From Styela clava (lineage: Eukaryota; Chordata; Ascidiacea; Stolidobranchia; Styelidae): a DNA stretch of 64,000 nt. Position numbers and translations under genes: made by a program. Under the pieces are notes generated by a model. It was not told where the DNA came from, ran no database searches, and saw only the letters and a list, made by a program, of their open reading frames with translations. Where the stretch lies: contig NC_135250.1 in NCBI RefSeq assembly GCF_964204865.1, forward strand, positions 10,726,001 to 10,790,000. The letters run 5' to 3'. Shown piece by piece: positions 13,243 to 25,183 of this stretch (positions are counted from its first letter, which is position 1; each line of letters begins with the position of its first letter).

Positions 13243-13437
13243 CTCAAATAGTCGAGAGTCGGTAGTCCCGAAGTATGTGAACCACGATGGCGGACACCGG
13301 AACGTAGTATGTGTAATTGATTAGGGTTAAGCCATAATTTTATTCCAAGTTTATTTATTTTGGTTCTATTACGAGTTCGGGGACTAGCCAAGTGACTCCT
13401 GGTATTTATATTCGGGAGTACCCGAGAGTCCATTCGT
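13243..13437. repeat. Foldback element, copy 2
   Basis: It starts AGTCCCGAAGTATGTGAACC with a GATGGCGGACACCGGAACG core, and ends ATTCGGGAGTACCCGAGAG, echoing the arm ends of copy 1 at 4927. The internal part (CATAATTTTATTCC...TACGAGTTCGGGGACTAG) matches the copy in KDM4 at 49898. It lies in intron 6 of synthetase copy C. Confidence 0.6.
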
Positions 13438-16400
13438 TACTAGGCAGACAAATTAAAAGCACTATTATTAATCCTATTCAAATGTTACTTTACTTAGTTA
13501 GGAGAGTCGCCAGTGGGGGCGGCCATTTCGATTCACCACCATCTTGTTTTTGTTTGTACGCCAAATTTCGAGATGAAACCTTCATTTCTTTTATTATAGC
13601 TATATTTTAAAAATATAATTCTGACATATGGCTCTTTTCTTCCTAGTGAGTTATCGATCAAATTTGCTTGAATTGTGCTTTGCAATATTGTCTGTGAACA
13701 CTCAGCGAACTGTCTGAGTGATAGATTCCATATTTTCATTAATTTATGTGTCTGATCTGGAGGACCCAATGCAATAAAAACTCACGTAACATTCCATATT
13801 TTCCAAATATTTTAAGATTCAATTAAAAAAAAATGATACTTTGATTCGATTTTGAAATCATCAGCGATCTTTTTGCAACTGATTTTTGTCATACCTGGTA
13901 ATTTTGTATCGCAGCTAAGGTCCTCTCAACATCAAATTCACGATCCATAACAACTCTTAACCCTCCCTGCAGAGACATCAAAACAAACAAATACCCGCCG
14001 GCATGAAACATTGGTCTTTCATTGTAAAACGTTTCTCCTTTTTTGTAATCATTATTATACCTTGAAAAAAAACATAAACATTAGAACTCTAGAAAGTTAG
14101 AATCATATCCCAGTCAACCCTTCAGATGACGTTAAAAAAAAGATTCAAAAAAATTCAAGAACGATTATACAGAATGTTTTATTTCCCCAAAACAACTCTC
14201 AGATCTCTGAGAGTTTTGAATAAGTTTCTCCTAAGATTTCGTTATTGACTCAACGCATTCTTGTTTCGCGTGAATTCACCAATTTCTGTACTTGATCAAA
14301 GATTGCTTTTAGGTCATCACTATTTTAAACAGAATATAATTCATTTATCTTACCAGCAAGATAATAACGTTGCAACCATACTGTAATGTGTATGCATTAC
14401 ACATTTCGGCATTCCAGTAGTTCCGCTTGAATATGGTAAGATGGCCAAATCATCTTTTGCTGATATTTCAAAATTAAGGACCAATGCTTCTAAAAGAATA
14501 CACAATCTGTTAATGCATTACATAAAACCTTTTTTACGTTTGATATTGAATTTCTTACCTTGCTCTTTTTCATTTGCGGCAATACCCTCATCCCACGTTT
14601 CAAATTCATCACTTTTCCCGATGACAATGATTTTCTAAAATACAAATATGGAGGTTCGTTTTGAGGCTAGCGTCGACTGTAAATTGGAGAAAAAAATATG
14701 AATTGTACTGCAACATTTTCAATGAGTTACTTTCATTTTTCGTTGATTATAATTAATTTTGTTGGAAATGTACACAAATCAAAAATGCGGTCATTATAAC
14801 ACTCAGAGAGAATACACAACGTGTTTGTTTGTTAGATAGGAAGGAGTGTATGGACATCAATGAGGTAGGTATCTGGTAAATGGCTGAATATAATGAAAAT
14901 AAAGAACGAACTAAACATTCTGAACACTCGTTTTGGTCTTTGTTTTATATGTTTTTCGTACAGTGTTCAAGTAATATATTCAAACTCACGGAGCTTGGTG
15001 GTTTCATATATATTACTACCATTAGTTCTAGAATTTATAGGCTTATCTGACTCGAATGCTTTTGGATTGTTCAACAACTTTTTTCACGACATCGATAGTT
15101 TTGTCAGATACAATAAGTATCTTCGGTTCCGTGATTTTGAAGATGTGTTGCATTTCTCCTATAAATTAGAGGGACAAGCTTTATTGAGATAATATTTGTG
15201 GACTCAAACATGTAAAAGTGATTTCTCATATGTATTGTAAACGGGAAATCAGCTCGACATTCTGGTTTCCATTTATTATTCACCTTCTTTATACGAAGGA
15301 TTACATGGTGATATGACTGCTCCACAAGATATCACTCCCATCATTGCTATTACGTATTCCAAGCAATTGGGAACTATTAGACCAACGACATCTCCCTTAT
15401 GTATCCCTTGCTTCTGAATGAATCTGCCACATGATTGTATTTGCTTGTACAGCTGTCTGAAAGTAAGTTGTTTGCCTTCGACGGTGTTGTCAATCTGTTT
15501 GAGAAATTAAACAAAGTGACTCGAATCTTATAAATCCGGTTACAGGTCTTTTTTCATCCTAATAAAACACATGTTTCGCTACGGCGCAAAATAACAAAAT
15601 GGTATCTAGAAAATATGGACAGGAGAATTGACGTTTAAAGTGTTTTGATTGGGAATCACTGCTAGATCAGTCATTTAGCACGCAAGTGTGCCCTTCGACA
15701 TTTTTATTCTTTGGTAGTAGTGAACTCATTATAATATGACCAACCCGTTAAAACTCATCATTGCACAGTTTCAAAACAAATCTTAATGAAATATTGTAAG
15801 GTACTGTATACATATGCATCTTTTATTTGTATTTCTCCTCGCCACAGATCAATCTTACCATGTGATTCGGAATGTGAGTATAGTACATTATATATGAATA
15901 TTTGAATAAGTGTGATGTGGAGTATGGAGTATCTGCAATTAAGCAATCGCTGGCAAGCCATGTTTATTTGCATGTAAACGGCTTGTTGATAAACATTTGA
16001 TACATGATTTTTAAATTATTGAAAAAAAGGATTCATTCACCGATTTTCCTGTACTTCCGATCCCAAAATCCGGTTAATCAACTAGAAAATAGATCAGATT
16101 ACACACCAAAGCAAAGCGGTCCGACAAATTAAATTACAAAAATACTGGCAACAAAGGGGCCAAGGCGATGGTGAAGTGTCTATATCAGAATCAATGGCGG
16201 ACCACCACATAGTCAAACCAAGAAAACCTAATTTTTGACCTTTCACACAATAAGAATTTAGCGAATATTCAACTCTTTACGCTAAATTATATTGCGTTTC
16301 ATCAGGTTCGAAAACTAATGTAAAGAGTACTTTCGTTCACATTAATACGGAATAAAATGTGTTAAATAATTCGGTGACAAAGCTTCTTTAGTGCTTAGTT

Positions 16401-16790
16401 TAAATTGTAACCTTTGAGCGTTCAAGGGTAACAGAACATGCAATGTTACACAGCCAAGCAACAACAGTTTGCCTTTTATAATTTTTGAACGCAGTTAAGA
16501 ATGGTCATCGATCTTTTGTAGTCGTGCAACTTGATGATGACAATGCATGGTCATGTTTTCAACAATTGCTTGACAGTAATTGAAATGAATAGGCGCGGAT
16601 TATCATTCATCTTTTTCTGCGCGTGCAACAGTGCAAACACCGAAAAACTTCTTGCGCAGTAGAGCGAATTTGACCCATCAACAAGTAGACTTAGCCCACA
16701 TCGGTAGATTAAAGTTTTATTAAAATATAAAGTATCCACGTGTTTAAAGCAGTTTGGTCAGGACCTCATTTCACAAAGCATTTGACATCA

Positions 16791-17076
16791 ACATGTTTTA
16801 GCGAGTCACTTGAATAATAAGCCTTCGAAAGGCCGTAAACTTAAAATCTAGCTGCTTTTGGTGCAATATTGCCTATTTTATGTAGAGAAATCCGTCCTGA
16901 ACCATAGAAGAAGTTGTTTTGCAAAATTTTAAACATCTGCTAGTTAACGCTCGTAGTTCCATGGGAGCACATGGAAACGTTGTACTTTCAAAGTTCAATA
17001 TTCCACCAAAAGCAGCTAGATTTTAAGTTTACGGTCTTTTGAAGCCTTATTATTCAAGTGACTCGCTAAAACATGT
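16791..17076. repeat. 80-bp inverted repeat with 126-bp spacer
   Basis: The left arm 16791-16870 (ACATGTTTTAGCGAGTCACT ... AGCTGCTTTTGG) is repeated as its reverse complement at 16997-17076 with only a few mismatches. It lies in intron 1 of synthetase copy C, just downstream of exon 1. It would fold into a long hairpin in RNA or single-stranded DNA. The near-identity of the arms suggests recent inverted duplication or arm-to-arm conversion. Confidence 0.85.
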
Positions 17077-17424
17077 AAAACTTACTAGCTCAATATTTTA
17101 AATTGAGGTTTAAACAAATATTCATTAAAAAGTACGATACTTACCATTGCAGTTTCATCACCGTATTCTTTTATACGGGACAAAAAGAAATCACTCAAAG
17201 GTACTTCTGGGATATCTAAAATTCCATGAGGTGATTTTACCGGCATTTTGATTCGTATCAATTCCTATAGAGGTAGACTATGTTCTAACGAAATACACTT
17301 AACTGCTTTGAGAAAAAAGATTACTGTTTATCATCTTGATCCGCTTAGCGAATATTACACAGCAAGTTTGTCGACAACTTAAAAAGTTCCACCCAATAAA
17401 CGAATGAATAGGCCTACTCATGCT

Positions 17425-17605
17425 AATACATTCACTTCGGCAACGAGAGTTCGTTTTTAGTTATCTTTATTGTAACGCACGACACACAGCCCACGGTGGA
17501 CTAGCGATTAATAAACGAATAAATAAATTCTCACGATCCCAAGTAGCAATTCATTCACTTAGGCAACGAGAGTTCGTTATCTTTATAACGCACGGCTGAA
17601 ACGGC
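17425..17605 (-). promoter_or_regulatory. Duplicated upstream block of copy C with GATA-type sites
   Basis: Two tandem copies (about 17428-17480 and 17548-17600) read CATTCACTTnGGCAACGAGA...GTTATCTTTAT...TAACGCACG. The same block lies upstream of copies B and D. Each holds a TTATCTTT (AAAGATAA) core. It lies about 180-360 bases upstream of the copy C ATG, consistent with a promoter-proximal element. Confidence 0.45.
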
Positions 17606-17939
17606 TGAGTAAGCAGATAGAGAAAGTCGAACGCGAACTTCTTTTGGAAAAAGCTGATCAGCAATCTGAGAAAGTTTTTCCACATACTCACACATACACA
17701 TACAGTAGATAGAGATCAAAAGATGTTCAAAATCCAAAATTACAGTGACATATCTCCAGTCCGAGTCTCAGCAAAATCCAGATCCACGTCAAGTTGAATC
17801 ACTGCTGCTTATATTTACAAGTCGAGTCCGAGTTCATGAACAATAATAAAATGGATGAATGAATTGTCAATATTCTTCTATAATTTATACTAATGCGCCA
17901 TAATTGTTGATAATGCGTTGAAAATGTCGTGTCCCACTC

Positions 17940-18826
17940 GAGTTATCGTTATCGATGAAATTTGCTTTTTTTTTGGGTGTGAACACTCAGCGAACAATCT
18001 GAGTGGCAGATTCCATGTTTTCAGTAATTTATGTGTCTGATATAGAGGACCCATTGCAATGAAAAGTCACATAAAATTACATAGCTGCCAAGTATTAGCG
18101 ATTCGATTCAAAAAAATATTTGATTCGATTATGAAATCATCAGCGATCTTTTTGCAACTGACTTTTGTCATACCCGGTAATTTTGTATCGCAGCTAAGGT
18201 CCTTTCAACGGTTCCTGTACATTTGAACCCACGACAATTGCACCTGCATCCTATTGCACGTAAGGCATTTATTTGAACCTATACTGACCCTAACACATGG
18301 GTTTAGCACCCGCATATAGATTGACCCCACGGATATACACATGGGTTCAAATGTACGGTCTACCCTTTCAACATCACATTAACGATCCATAACAACTCTT
18401 AACCCTCCCTGCAGAGACATCAAAACAAAAAAAAACGTTTCTCCTGTTTGTAATCAACATTATACCTTGAAAATAACACATAAACATTAGAACTCTAGAA
18501 AGTTAAAATCATAACCCAGGCAAATGAATTCTCTTCCTGATAACGTTTAAAAAAAGATCCTAATTATCAAAATCGACTCTACAGACGACTTCATCCTCCT
18601 AAAACAATTCTCAGATCTCTGTGAATTTCGAATAAGTTCTTCTTAAGATTGCGTTGTTGACTCGTCGTATTCCAGATTCGCGTGAATTAATCAATTTCTG
18701 TACTTGATCAAGAATTGCGCTTTTATTGAAGCTTTTAGGACTTAGGTCATCAATATTTTTATAAATATAAAAAATATATTTCATTTCTCTTACCAGCAAG
18801 ATAATAACGCTGCAATCATACTGTAA
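17940..18826 (-). pseudogene. Synthetase fragment E (parts of intron 6, exon 6 and exon 5)
   Basis: It is similar by eye to copy C from about 13640 to 14395. The 3' part of exon 6 (around 18175-18208 and 18364-18470) is interrupted by a 154-bp MITE. It has also lost about 45 bases after the GCAGAGACATCAAAAC stretch, so the segment that in copy C encodes the GGYLF region is missing. About 35 bases of the donor end of exon 5 remain near 18792-18826, where similarity stops abruptly. There is no start or P-loop. It sits between copy C and the oppositely oriented copy D, so it is a relic of a further minus-strand unit or of the rearrangement that inverted D. Confidence 0.8.
18210..18363. mobile_element. 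154-bp MITE inserted in fragment E, 9-bp target duplication
   Basis: The ends carry 15-bp perfect terminal inverted repeats (GTACATTTGAACCCA ... TGGGTTCAAATGTAC). CCTTTCAAC flanks both sides (18201-18209 and 18364-18372). Copies B, C and D have this exon 6 site only once, giving an empty-site comparison. The 9-bp duplication fits Mutator-like elements better than hAT (8 bp). It has no coding capacity. Confidence 0.85.
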
Positions 18827-20078
18827 AGACTGGTATAGAACATATAATCTATTTAGCGAGCTTGTTTTTTAGTAACAATTTTTGTCAATGTGTCATTTTT
18901 GCAATGAAATTGAACTACAGCATCACCATTTTACGTCAACGAGTGTTTCTTATTCCATATTTTTGTAGGAAAAGCACTGTTGTTATACATATACACGTCT
19001 CACATTTTAAAATTAATTTAAAATGTATTGCCCGATTTTACATCGTGTTTTTGTTTTATTGTGTTCTTTTGACTGTTTTTGGTGGACGGGCACGTACTTG
19101 CACGTTTTAACTTTTTTTTTTAAGTTATGCCCGCCCTCCAGGTCCTCTGTATTTTGTTTGTCCATTTGTTGTTGTTTTGTTTCTTTCAGAGTGACCGAAA
19201 TAAAATTGATTGATTGATTGACTACTACTACCAGGGCAAAATAAAATATAAATTCCCCGATAATCATATGCGGTACGGTAACTTACCATACCTTCAAAAA
19301 AATTTGAAGCAAGAATTTGCAGAATCGAAACGGACCGCTAGTCATCACGCGGACTAAAAACCGTGTTCCCAAGGATAAAAATAATACAGCGAAATTTTGA
19401 ATTAAATATCAGATCTCACAAAATTTATACGAAATTTAGAAATAAATGAAAGTAATAGCCTTCTAAAGAAAATTTCATCTTTTTCTTCCTCGACTCGACG
19501 ACACGGACAAATCTCAGAGATAACTCGACTACACAGAATACCAATGACGGAACTACTGGTACTATTTTTGTGTAGATTTATGTAAGCGTCTGAAAATATA
19601 CAGAATCGAGTTCATCAAAAAATAATTTTTGTGATAACCCACCTTCAAGTGGCGGCTGACACCCCCAATACCATAGAATATAATAAGCACCTTTATTCAC
19701 ACTTCTTCGACCATATTTTAGCCGTCCGTAAAATGCTGGAGTGAACTTTATTATCACATCACAAAATAGGCCAAACAAATGAGAATAGTTTGTGAAAGAA
19801 AGAAAAGCGCGTTCTCTTCATCATCTGTTTCAGTCGTGCGTCGTGCGCAATAATAAAGATAACTAATAACGAACTCTCGTTGCAGAAATGAATGTATTGC
19901 TACTTGGCGAATGGGTATTTCTACGTTAAAATGTTAGTCGACTGTGAGTGAAACTTTATACGTTAACGATAGACCTGCGTTCGAAAAGAAAGTGTGTAAT
20001 ATTTAAGCCTATAAAGATGATAAATATTAATGTCTTTTCCAAAGCAGTTAATTGTATTAATTGTATACTTCAATCGAA
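18827..20078. other. 5' flank of copy D
   Basis: It lies between fragment E and the copy D start codon. It includes the conserved upstream block at 19835-19915 and the 5' untranslated region. An in-frame stop at 20058-20060, 18 bases before the ATG, supports the chosen start. No other gene is supported; open stretches at 18862-19267 have no splice or homology support. Confidence 0.5.
19835..19915 (+). promoter_or_regulatory. Conserved upstream block of copy D with GATA-type site
   Basis: It reads AATAAAGATAACTAATAACG, then AACTCTCGTTGCAGAAATGAATG and TTGGCGAATG: the reverse complement of the blocks upstream of copies B and C, as expected for the opposite gene orientation. It lies about 165-240 bases upstream of the ATG. 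The AAAGATAA core is a GATA-like motif. Confidence 0.45.
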
Positions 20079-23000
20079 ATGCCAGTAAAATCACCTCATG
20101 GGGTTTTGGATATCCCAGAAGTACCTTTTAGTGATTTCTTCTTGTCACGCATAAAAGAATACGGCGACGAAATTGCAATGGTAAGTATCGAATTTTAATC
20201 ATTGATGTTAGCCAAAACCTCTAATTTCAACTATTAGTCTAAAATTTAAATAGTTTCAAGTACTTTTTGTACTAATGAGAAACTACTGCATTACCACGTG
20301 TAGTTGAAATTCCACTAACCCATGGCGGCGCTACGTGTGTGAACTAGCTGAATTTACAAATTCTGCAAAACATTTTGCGCAATGCGTCACAGAAGGATAA
20401 CTTTACATACATCAGATAATACTGCACCTTAAACTAAGGTTTTCCGACACTTATCAGTTTACGACCAATTTTTGATGTCACTTTTTACAAGCTAGCTATG
20501 ATATATTGCTTTGAAATAAGTTCAGAATTAGTTTCCGGGCATATTATATTTTTCACGATTTTATTGTAAGAGGGTTGTCATTCAACCAGTCCGCTTTCTG
20601 AATATATTAGCATATCGACATTTTGGGTAGTAGTGACGAACGCTTTGAATTAATATCCCCGGGCGTGTTATATACACGATCTGATGGTGCACTCGTTTAA
20701 CCTTGTATGGAACTCATAGCTAGTATCTTCTGATCGCAGTTGATGCTGTTTTATGATATCTCGAAGGAGAAGTTGCATATCGAACTCTGAAAGTTTCATT
20801 TAATTTAATAACGGAATCGTTTCTTACAAAAATACTTCCATATGTCCGAAGTACGCTGCATATCTCTTGCAGTGGATCAATCTTGAAACTATCTCAATCC
20901 GTGAACGATTTCGGGCGATACCAAAATAAATCAGGGTTATCACGCGAAATAATTTTGAAAACATTGCGACGTACGTAACTTGCTTAAATTATAACTTATT
21001 AGGTAAAATCTCATGTTACGGTTAACCGGTTAATTTTACCCGGTTAACGGTTAAAGTGTTTTCCCTGAAACTCCCAGACCTACTTGACACCATTTTGTTA
21101 AATTGCCGCCGAAGCAAAACATGTGTTTTACATGATGGAAAATGACCTGTATCGGATTTATAGGATTCGTGTCACTTTGTTTAATTTTTTAAACAGATTG
21201 ACAACACCGTTGAAGGTAAACAACTTACTTTCAGACAGCTGTACAAGCAAATACAATTATGTGGCCGATTTATCCAAAAGCAAGGGATAAATAAGGGAGA
21301 TGTCGTGGGTCTAATACTTCCTAATTGCTTGGAATATGTAATAGCAATGGTGGGAGTGATATCTTGTGGAGCAGTTATATCACCATGTAATCCTTCATAT
21401 AAAGAAGGTAAATAATGAATAGATTAACAAAATGTTTAACAAAGTTTTCATTTACAATACAATCTGATTCTGACATTTTCGTATTAAATTTGTCAAATTA
21501 TTGGGATCATGATGTCTTAGTCTCTGATTTAGTTTCAAACGAGAAATTACAGGCGTCCGGTATATATTGAAAACATTGAAGAACTTTCACACATTTGAGA
21601 TCCCGAACAAAATCTCAATATTGCGTTTATCTCTGCTTGTAGGAGAAATGCAGCATAACTTCAAAATCACGGAACCAAAGATGCTCATTATATCTGATGA
21701 AACAATCGATGTCGTGAAGAGAATTGTCGAACAAACAAATACCATCAGAGTCAGATAGGCATATCAAATTCTAAAACTAATGGTTGTATTACATATTAAT
21801 GAAATATTACTAAACTCTACAAAAAATAATATAATTATTACGGACGAAAATAAGTGTTCAGAAGGTTTAATTTAAGTTTTTTTTATTTTTATTATAGTTA
21901 AACGTCATTGATAGAATACCTGCCTTACATACTCGTACATAACATATTGTGTGTCTTGTGTATATTTTTAACCAAATGGATTATAGTCGATTAAAAAATG
22001 AAAGTAAGTCATTAGAAGTGTTGAAATAAATTATTATTTTGTTTTCTATAATTTCCATTTGGCTCTGGCTCGAAAACGACCGTATGTGTTTGCATTTTAG
22101 AAAATCATTGTCATTGGGAAAAGTGATGACTTTGAAACGTGGGATGAAGGCATTTTAGCAATTGAAAAGGAGCAAGGTGAGAAATTTAAAATTATTCACC
22201 GTGGAATGATTTCATGCTATTTATTACCAGATTATGTATTCTTTTAGAAGCAGTGGTCCGTAATTTCGAAATATCACCAAAAGAGGATTTGGCCATTTTG
22301 CCTTATTCAAGTGGAACTACAGGAATGCCAAAATGTGTAATGCACACCCATTACAGTATGATTGCAACGTTATTATCTAGCTGGTGAGAGAAATTAAATG
22401 CAATTTGTTGAGAATGTTGATAATCTGAGACTTGAAAGTTTCAATAGAAACATAATCGTTGATCAGATATTGATAAATTCGCGCGGAGTAAGAATATGAT
22501 TCAACAACTAAATCTTAAAAAAAAACGAGTTATAATTAAGAGAGATCTGATAAGAATAAAGCCTTTTTGTAATTATTTTTTATTAATAAGGCCCTTTTTC
22601 AATTATATTTCCCTGGGTAGGGTACTAGGGTTGTAGCTTTCTAATTTGTTATGTGGTATTTCCAAGGTATCATTTCGGCCACAAGCGAGGAGAAACGATT
22701 TACAATGAAAGACCGATGTTTCATGTCAATGGATATGTGCTTGTTTCAGTAGCTTTGCAGGGAGGGTGTAAAGTTATTATGGACCGTGAATTCGATGTTG
22801 AAAGGACCCTGGTTGCTATGCAAAATTACCGGGTATGACAAAGCACAATTCCTAAAAGATCGCTCGTTATAACTTTTGTCGATTAACTCGCCAACTACAT
22901 CGTGTGTATTCCAATTTTAGCAATGCAAATTTGGAAGTAATTACTACCCTTTGGTACAAAAAAGTATTCTAGCTGTTAAAGCACTTGTGTGTTTAAGCCG

Positions 23001-25183
23001 TTTTTCAAATATCAATTAAGGTGAATCATTTCATTATGGTGCCGCCAATCATGCTGGAAATGTCCCAAACAGATTTGCACAAGAGGTATGATACGTCATC
23101 ATGGAAAACCTCGTTGACCGGTGGTGCGTCAATTTCAACTTCAATAATGAAAGATGTTGCCGAACGGTTCAACATTAAAATGGTTCCAGGTATGTTGACA
23201 AATACTTATACAGCAAGAGTTTTAGGATGAAGCTATCCATTTAGCTCACGACACAATTTTTGCACACGGTCTCAACCAGGGTGTAATAAATTTGGTGGGT
23301 AATGCCGATCCGTAGTTCCAAACTATAGTAGATTCTTACTTGGCAGTGGTAAATTGTGAAGAGCCTTGTTGAGGGCAAAATATATATAAATGCGCCGAAT
23401 AGAGTAAATATATCTTGTTAATGATACATAATAAAAATCTCACTGCAAAAATCTTATTGTGTACAAAGGCAGTCAACTTTTTTACCGGACCGTGTTTTAG
23501 GTTATGCAATGACGGAATTTATCCCTATTTCAATAAACAACAATGTACACTCGTTCGCTGGTGCGGTCGGTTCAATCAGCGTCAATATTGAGATGATGGT
23601 AAGATCTTAAATTGTAATTTTTTGCAGTGATAAGACTTAGTTCATTGCTATATCCTGAATTGAAATAGTTAAGAAAATGAGCTAGAAAAAAAAAAACTAC
23701 AGACCAAATCAGATTTGAAATAGAAAGTAACACTTAGAACACGTAAGTAGATACTGATGGTAAAACTTTATTTCATACAATTACTCATTCTTTTTTGAAA
23801 ATTCGCCACAGCACATCAAAACATTTTTTTTAATTGTTATACTGCAGATTGCTGATCCAAATACCGGAATAGAATTGAAATCCGGAGAAGATGGTGAAAT
23901 TTTAGTCAAAGGCCCACAGGTACGTTCTAACAATTCTTTAACACATAAAAACACATACTGAAATCATCTGTTATGTTCTTCTTATTAAGCCTAGTTGCGA
24001 AGCTAAGTTGATTTGAATAAGTACAATTAGGACCCGGTATGACGATAATTGATGATAAACAATACGGGAATATACATAACGTGAAGAATATATTACTAAT
24101 GCAGTACAACTTATTCAAAACAACTTGAAATGATATTTCTATTCTTTAGTTTAGGGTAAATGGAAACTGACTTTGGATTTACGAGAAAGATGCTTATTTA
24201 CCTTTTACCTCATTTACTCAGATGACTAAAGGATATTACAGAAATCTCGAAGCTACAGAACAAACAATAAACAAAGACGGATTTCTTCACACCGGTGATA
24301 TCGGACATATTAAAAATAATATGGTGTACGTAGTGGGTCGTATCAAGGAAATTATAAAGTATAAAACTTTTCAGGTAGAGCATCATTTGTTTTTGTCAAA
24401 TTTGCGTTCTATCTCAAGAAAATAAAATAATTTTCAGATTAACATTTAGTAGCTAAACCCGATCGGCAGCAATGCATCTTTGTGGTATAATACTGTATTA
24501 TGGCTCGCGTTGTTTCATACGTGACCTTGGTTTTATGTCTCGCTCTTCTTTTTTTTAATGCTTACCGTAAGTCGATGACTGTGTGTCTTCTGTAATACAT
24601 TTTGATTATCTACAAACATCGTCTATTTTCCGAGTTCACGACACAGCAATCTTGTTTATATATACGCTTTCGGCTAAACGAGAATCTATGATGGTAAATG
24701 TCTTACCGAATATATTTTCGAGTATGCATCAGCTATGATGCCATACTGGAATTTGAACAAAAATACATGTGCTCATCCTACTCGAATGCAACCCAATTAT
24801 GTCTTTTACTCTATTGTATCATGTTTAGGTGCCACCAGCCGAAATTGAAAATATTCTTCTAAAACATCCCGGCGTTAGGGATGCTGGAGTGGTTGGAATT
24901 CCTGATCAGCTTTGTGGAGAATTACCAAAAGCTTTGGTTGTACGAAAACAACTTCCATCTGTCAGTTCTGATGAACTTCTTGAGCTTATTAAAAGTACGG
25001 AAATATAAAAACTAGACTCGTTACCACTATTTTGAATATTATACAAAATTATTTCTTATACATACAGGAGAACTTGTCGACTACAAACAGTTAAGAGGTG
25101 GCATCCAATTTGTTGACAAAATACCGAAATCAAAACTGGGAAAAATTGATCGCATAGAGTTGAAGAAGTTGGCTACTCATTAG
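20079..25183 (+). CDS. 4CL/luciferase-like acyl-CoA synthetase copy D, intact, 523 aa
   Basis: ANL-superfamily enzyme expected to adenylate a carboxylic acid and form its CoA thioester; the substrate is unknown. Twelve exons: 20079-20180, 21197-21407, 21643-21749, 22101-22176, 22248-22383, 22667-22832, 23021-23189, 23501-23598, 23848-23919, 24222-24374, 24829-24994, 25068-25183. All phases join and give 523 codons plus TAG, a normal length for the family. P-loop [10 protein letters not shown] is at residues 185-194, GYAMTE at 323-328 (the other copies have Gly, not Ala), HTGD at 402-405, and [10 protein letters not shown] at 505-514 with the predicted catalytic Lys511. The hinge reads [16 protein letters not shown] (416-431): the usual Asp of VDR is Gly418 and the usual Gly of KGxQV is Thr428. 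The C-terminus is LATH, so there is no SKL-type peroxisomal signal. Exon 3 uses a GTCAGA donor, as do copies B and C. An in-frame stop 18 bases upstream supports the start. It is the only undamaged copy in the array and lies head to head with copy C. Confidence 0.92.
23265..23412 (+). mobile_element. SINE family S1 copy
   Basis: It reads GGGTGTAATAAATTTGGTGG, GTAATGCCGATC, GAAGAGCCTTGTTGAGGG and then TATATAAA. The order matches the copies at 42895 and 45245. It lies in intron 7 of synthetase copy D. The polymerase III box region is degraded. Confidence 0.55.

Larger units (their letters stand above)
11348..17246 (-). pseudogene. 4CL/luciferase-like acyl-CoA synthetase copy C, 3' frameshift
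   Basis: Exons: 17145-17246 ([19 protein letters not shown]), 15284-15494, 15052-15158, 14559-14634, 14354-14489, 13895-14060, 12972-13140, 12567-12664, 12209-12280, 11884-12036, 11535-11686, 11348-11463. Every junction is GT/AG and every exon length matches intact copy D except exon 11, which is 152 instead of 166 bases. The deletion falls near 11565-11575, after the LPKALVVR segment. The frame then reads RQF and stops, losing exon 12 with the [10 protein letters not shown] motif and its catalytic lysine, although exon 12 itself is still intact in sequence. Upstream motifs ([24 protein letters not shown]) are complete. A truncated product of about 460 residues lacking the C-terminal lid could still be made; in this family such a product would be expected to lose at least the adenylation half-reaction driven by that lysine. 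I call it a young pseudogene, with a sequencing error as the main alternative. Confidence 0.85.

Noticed and set aside
21567-21758. Independent small plus-strand gene
   Set aside because: It is exon 3 of synthetase copy D read through its flanking introns; the true exon is 21643-21749.
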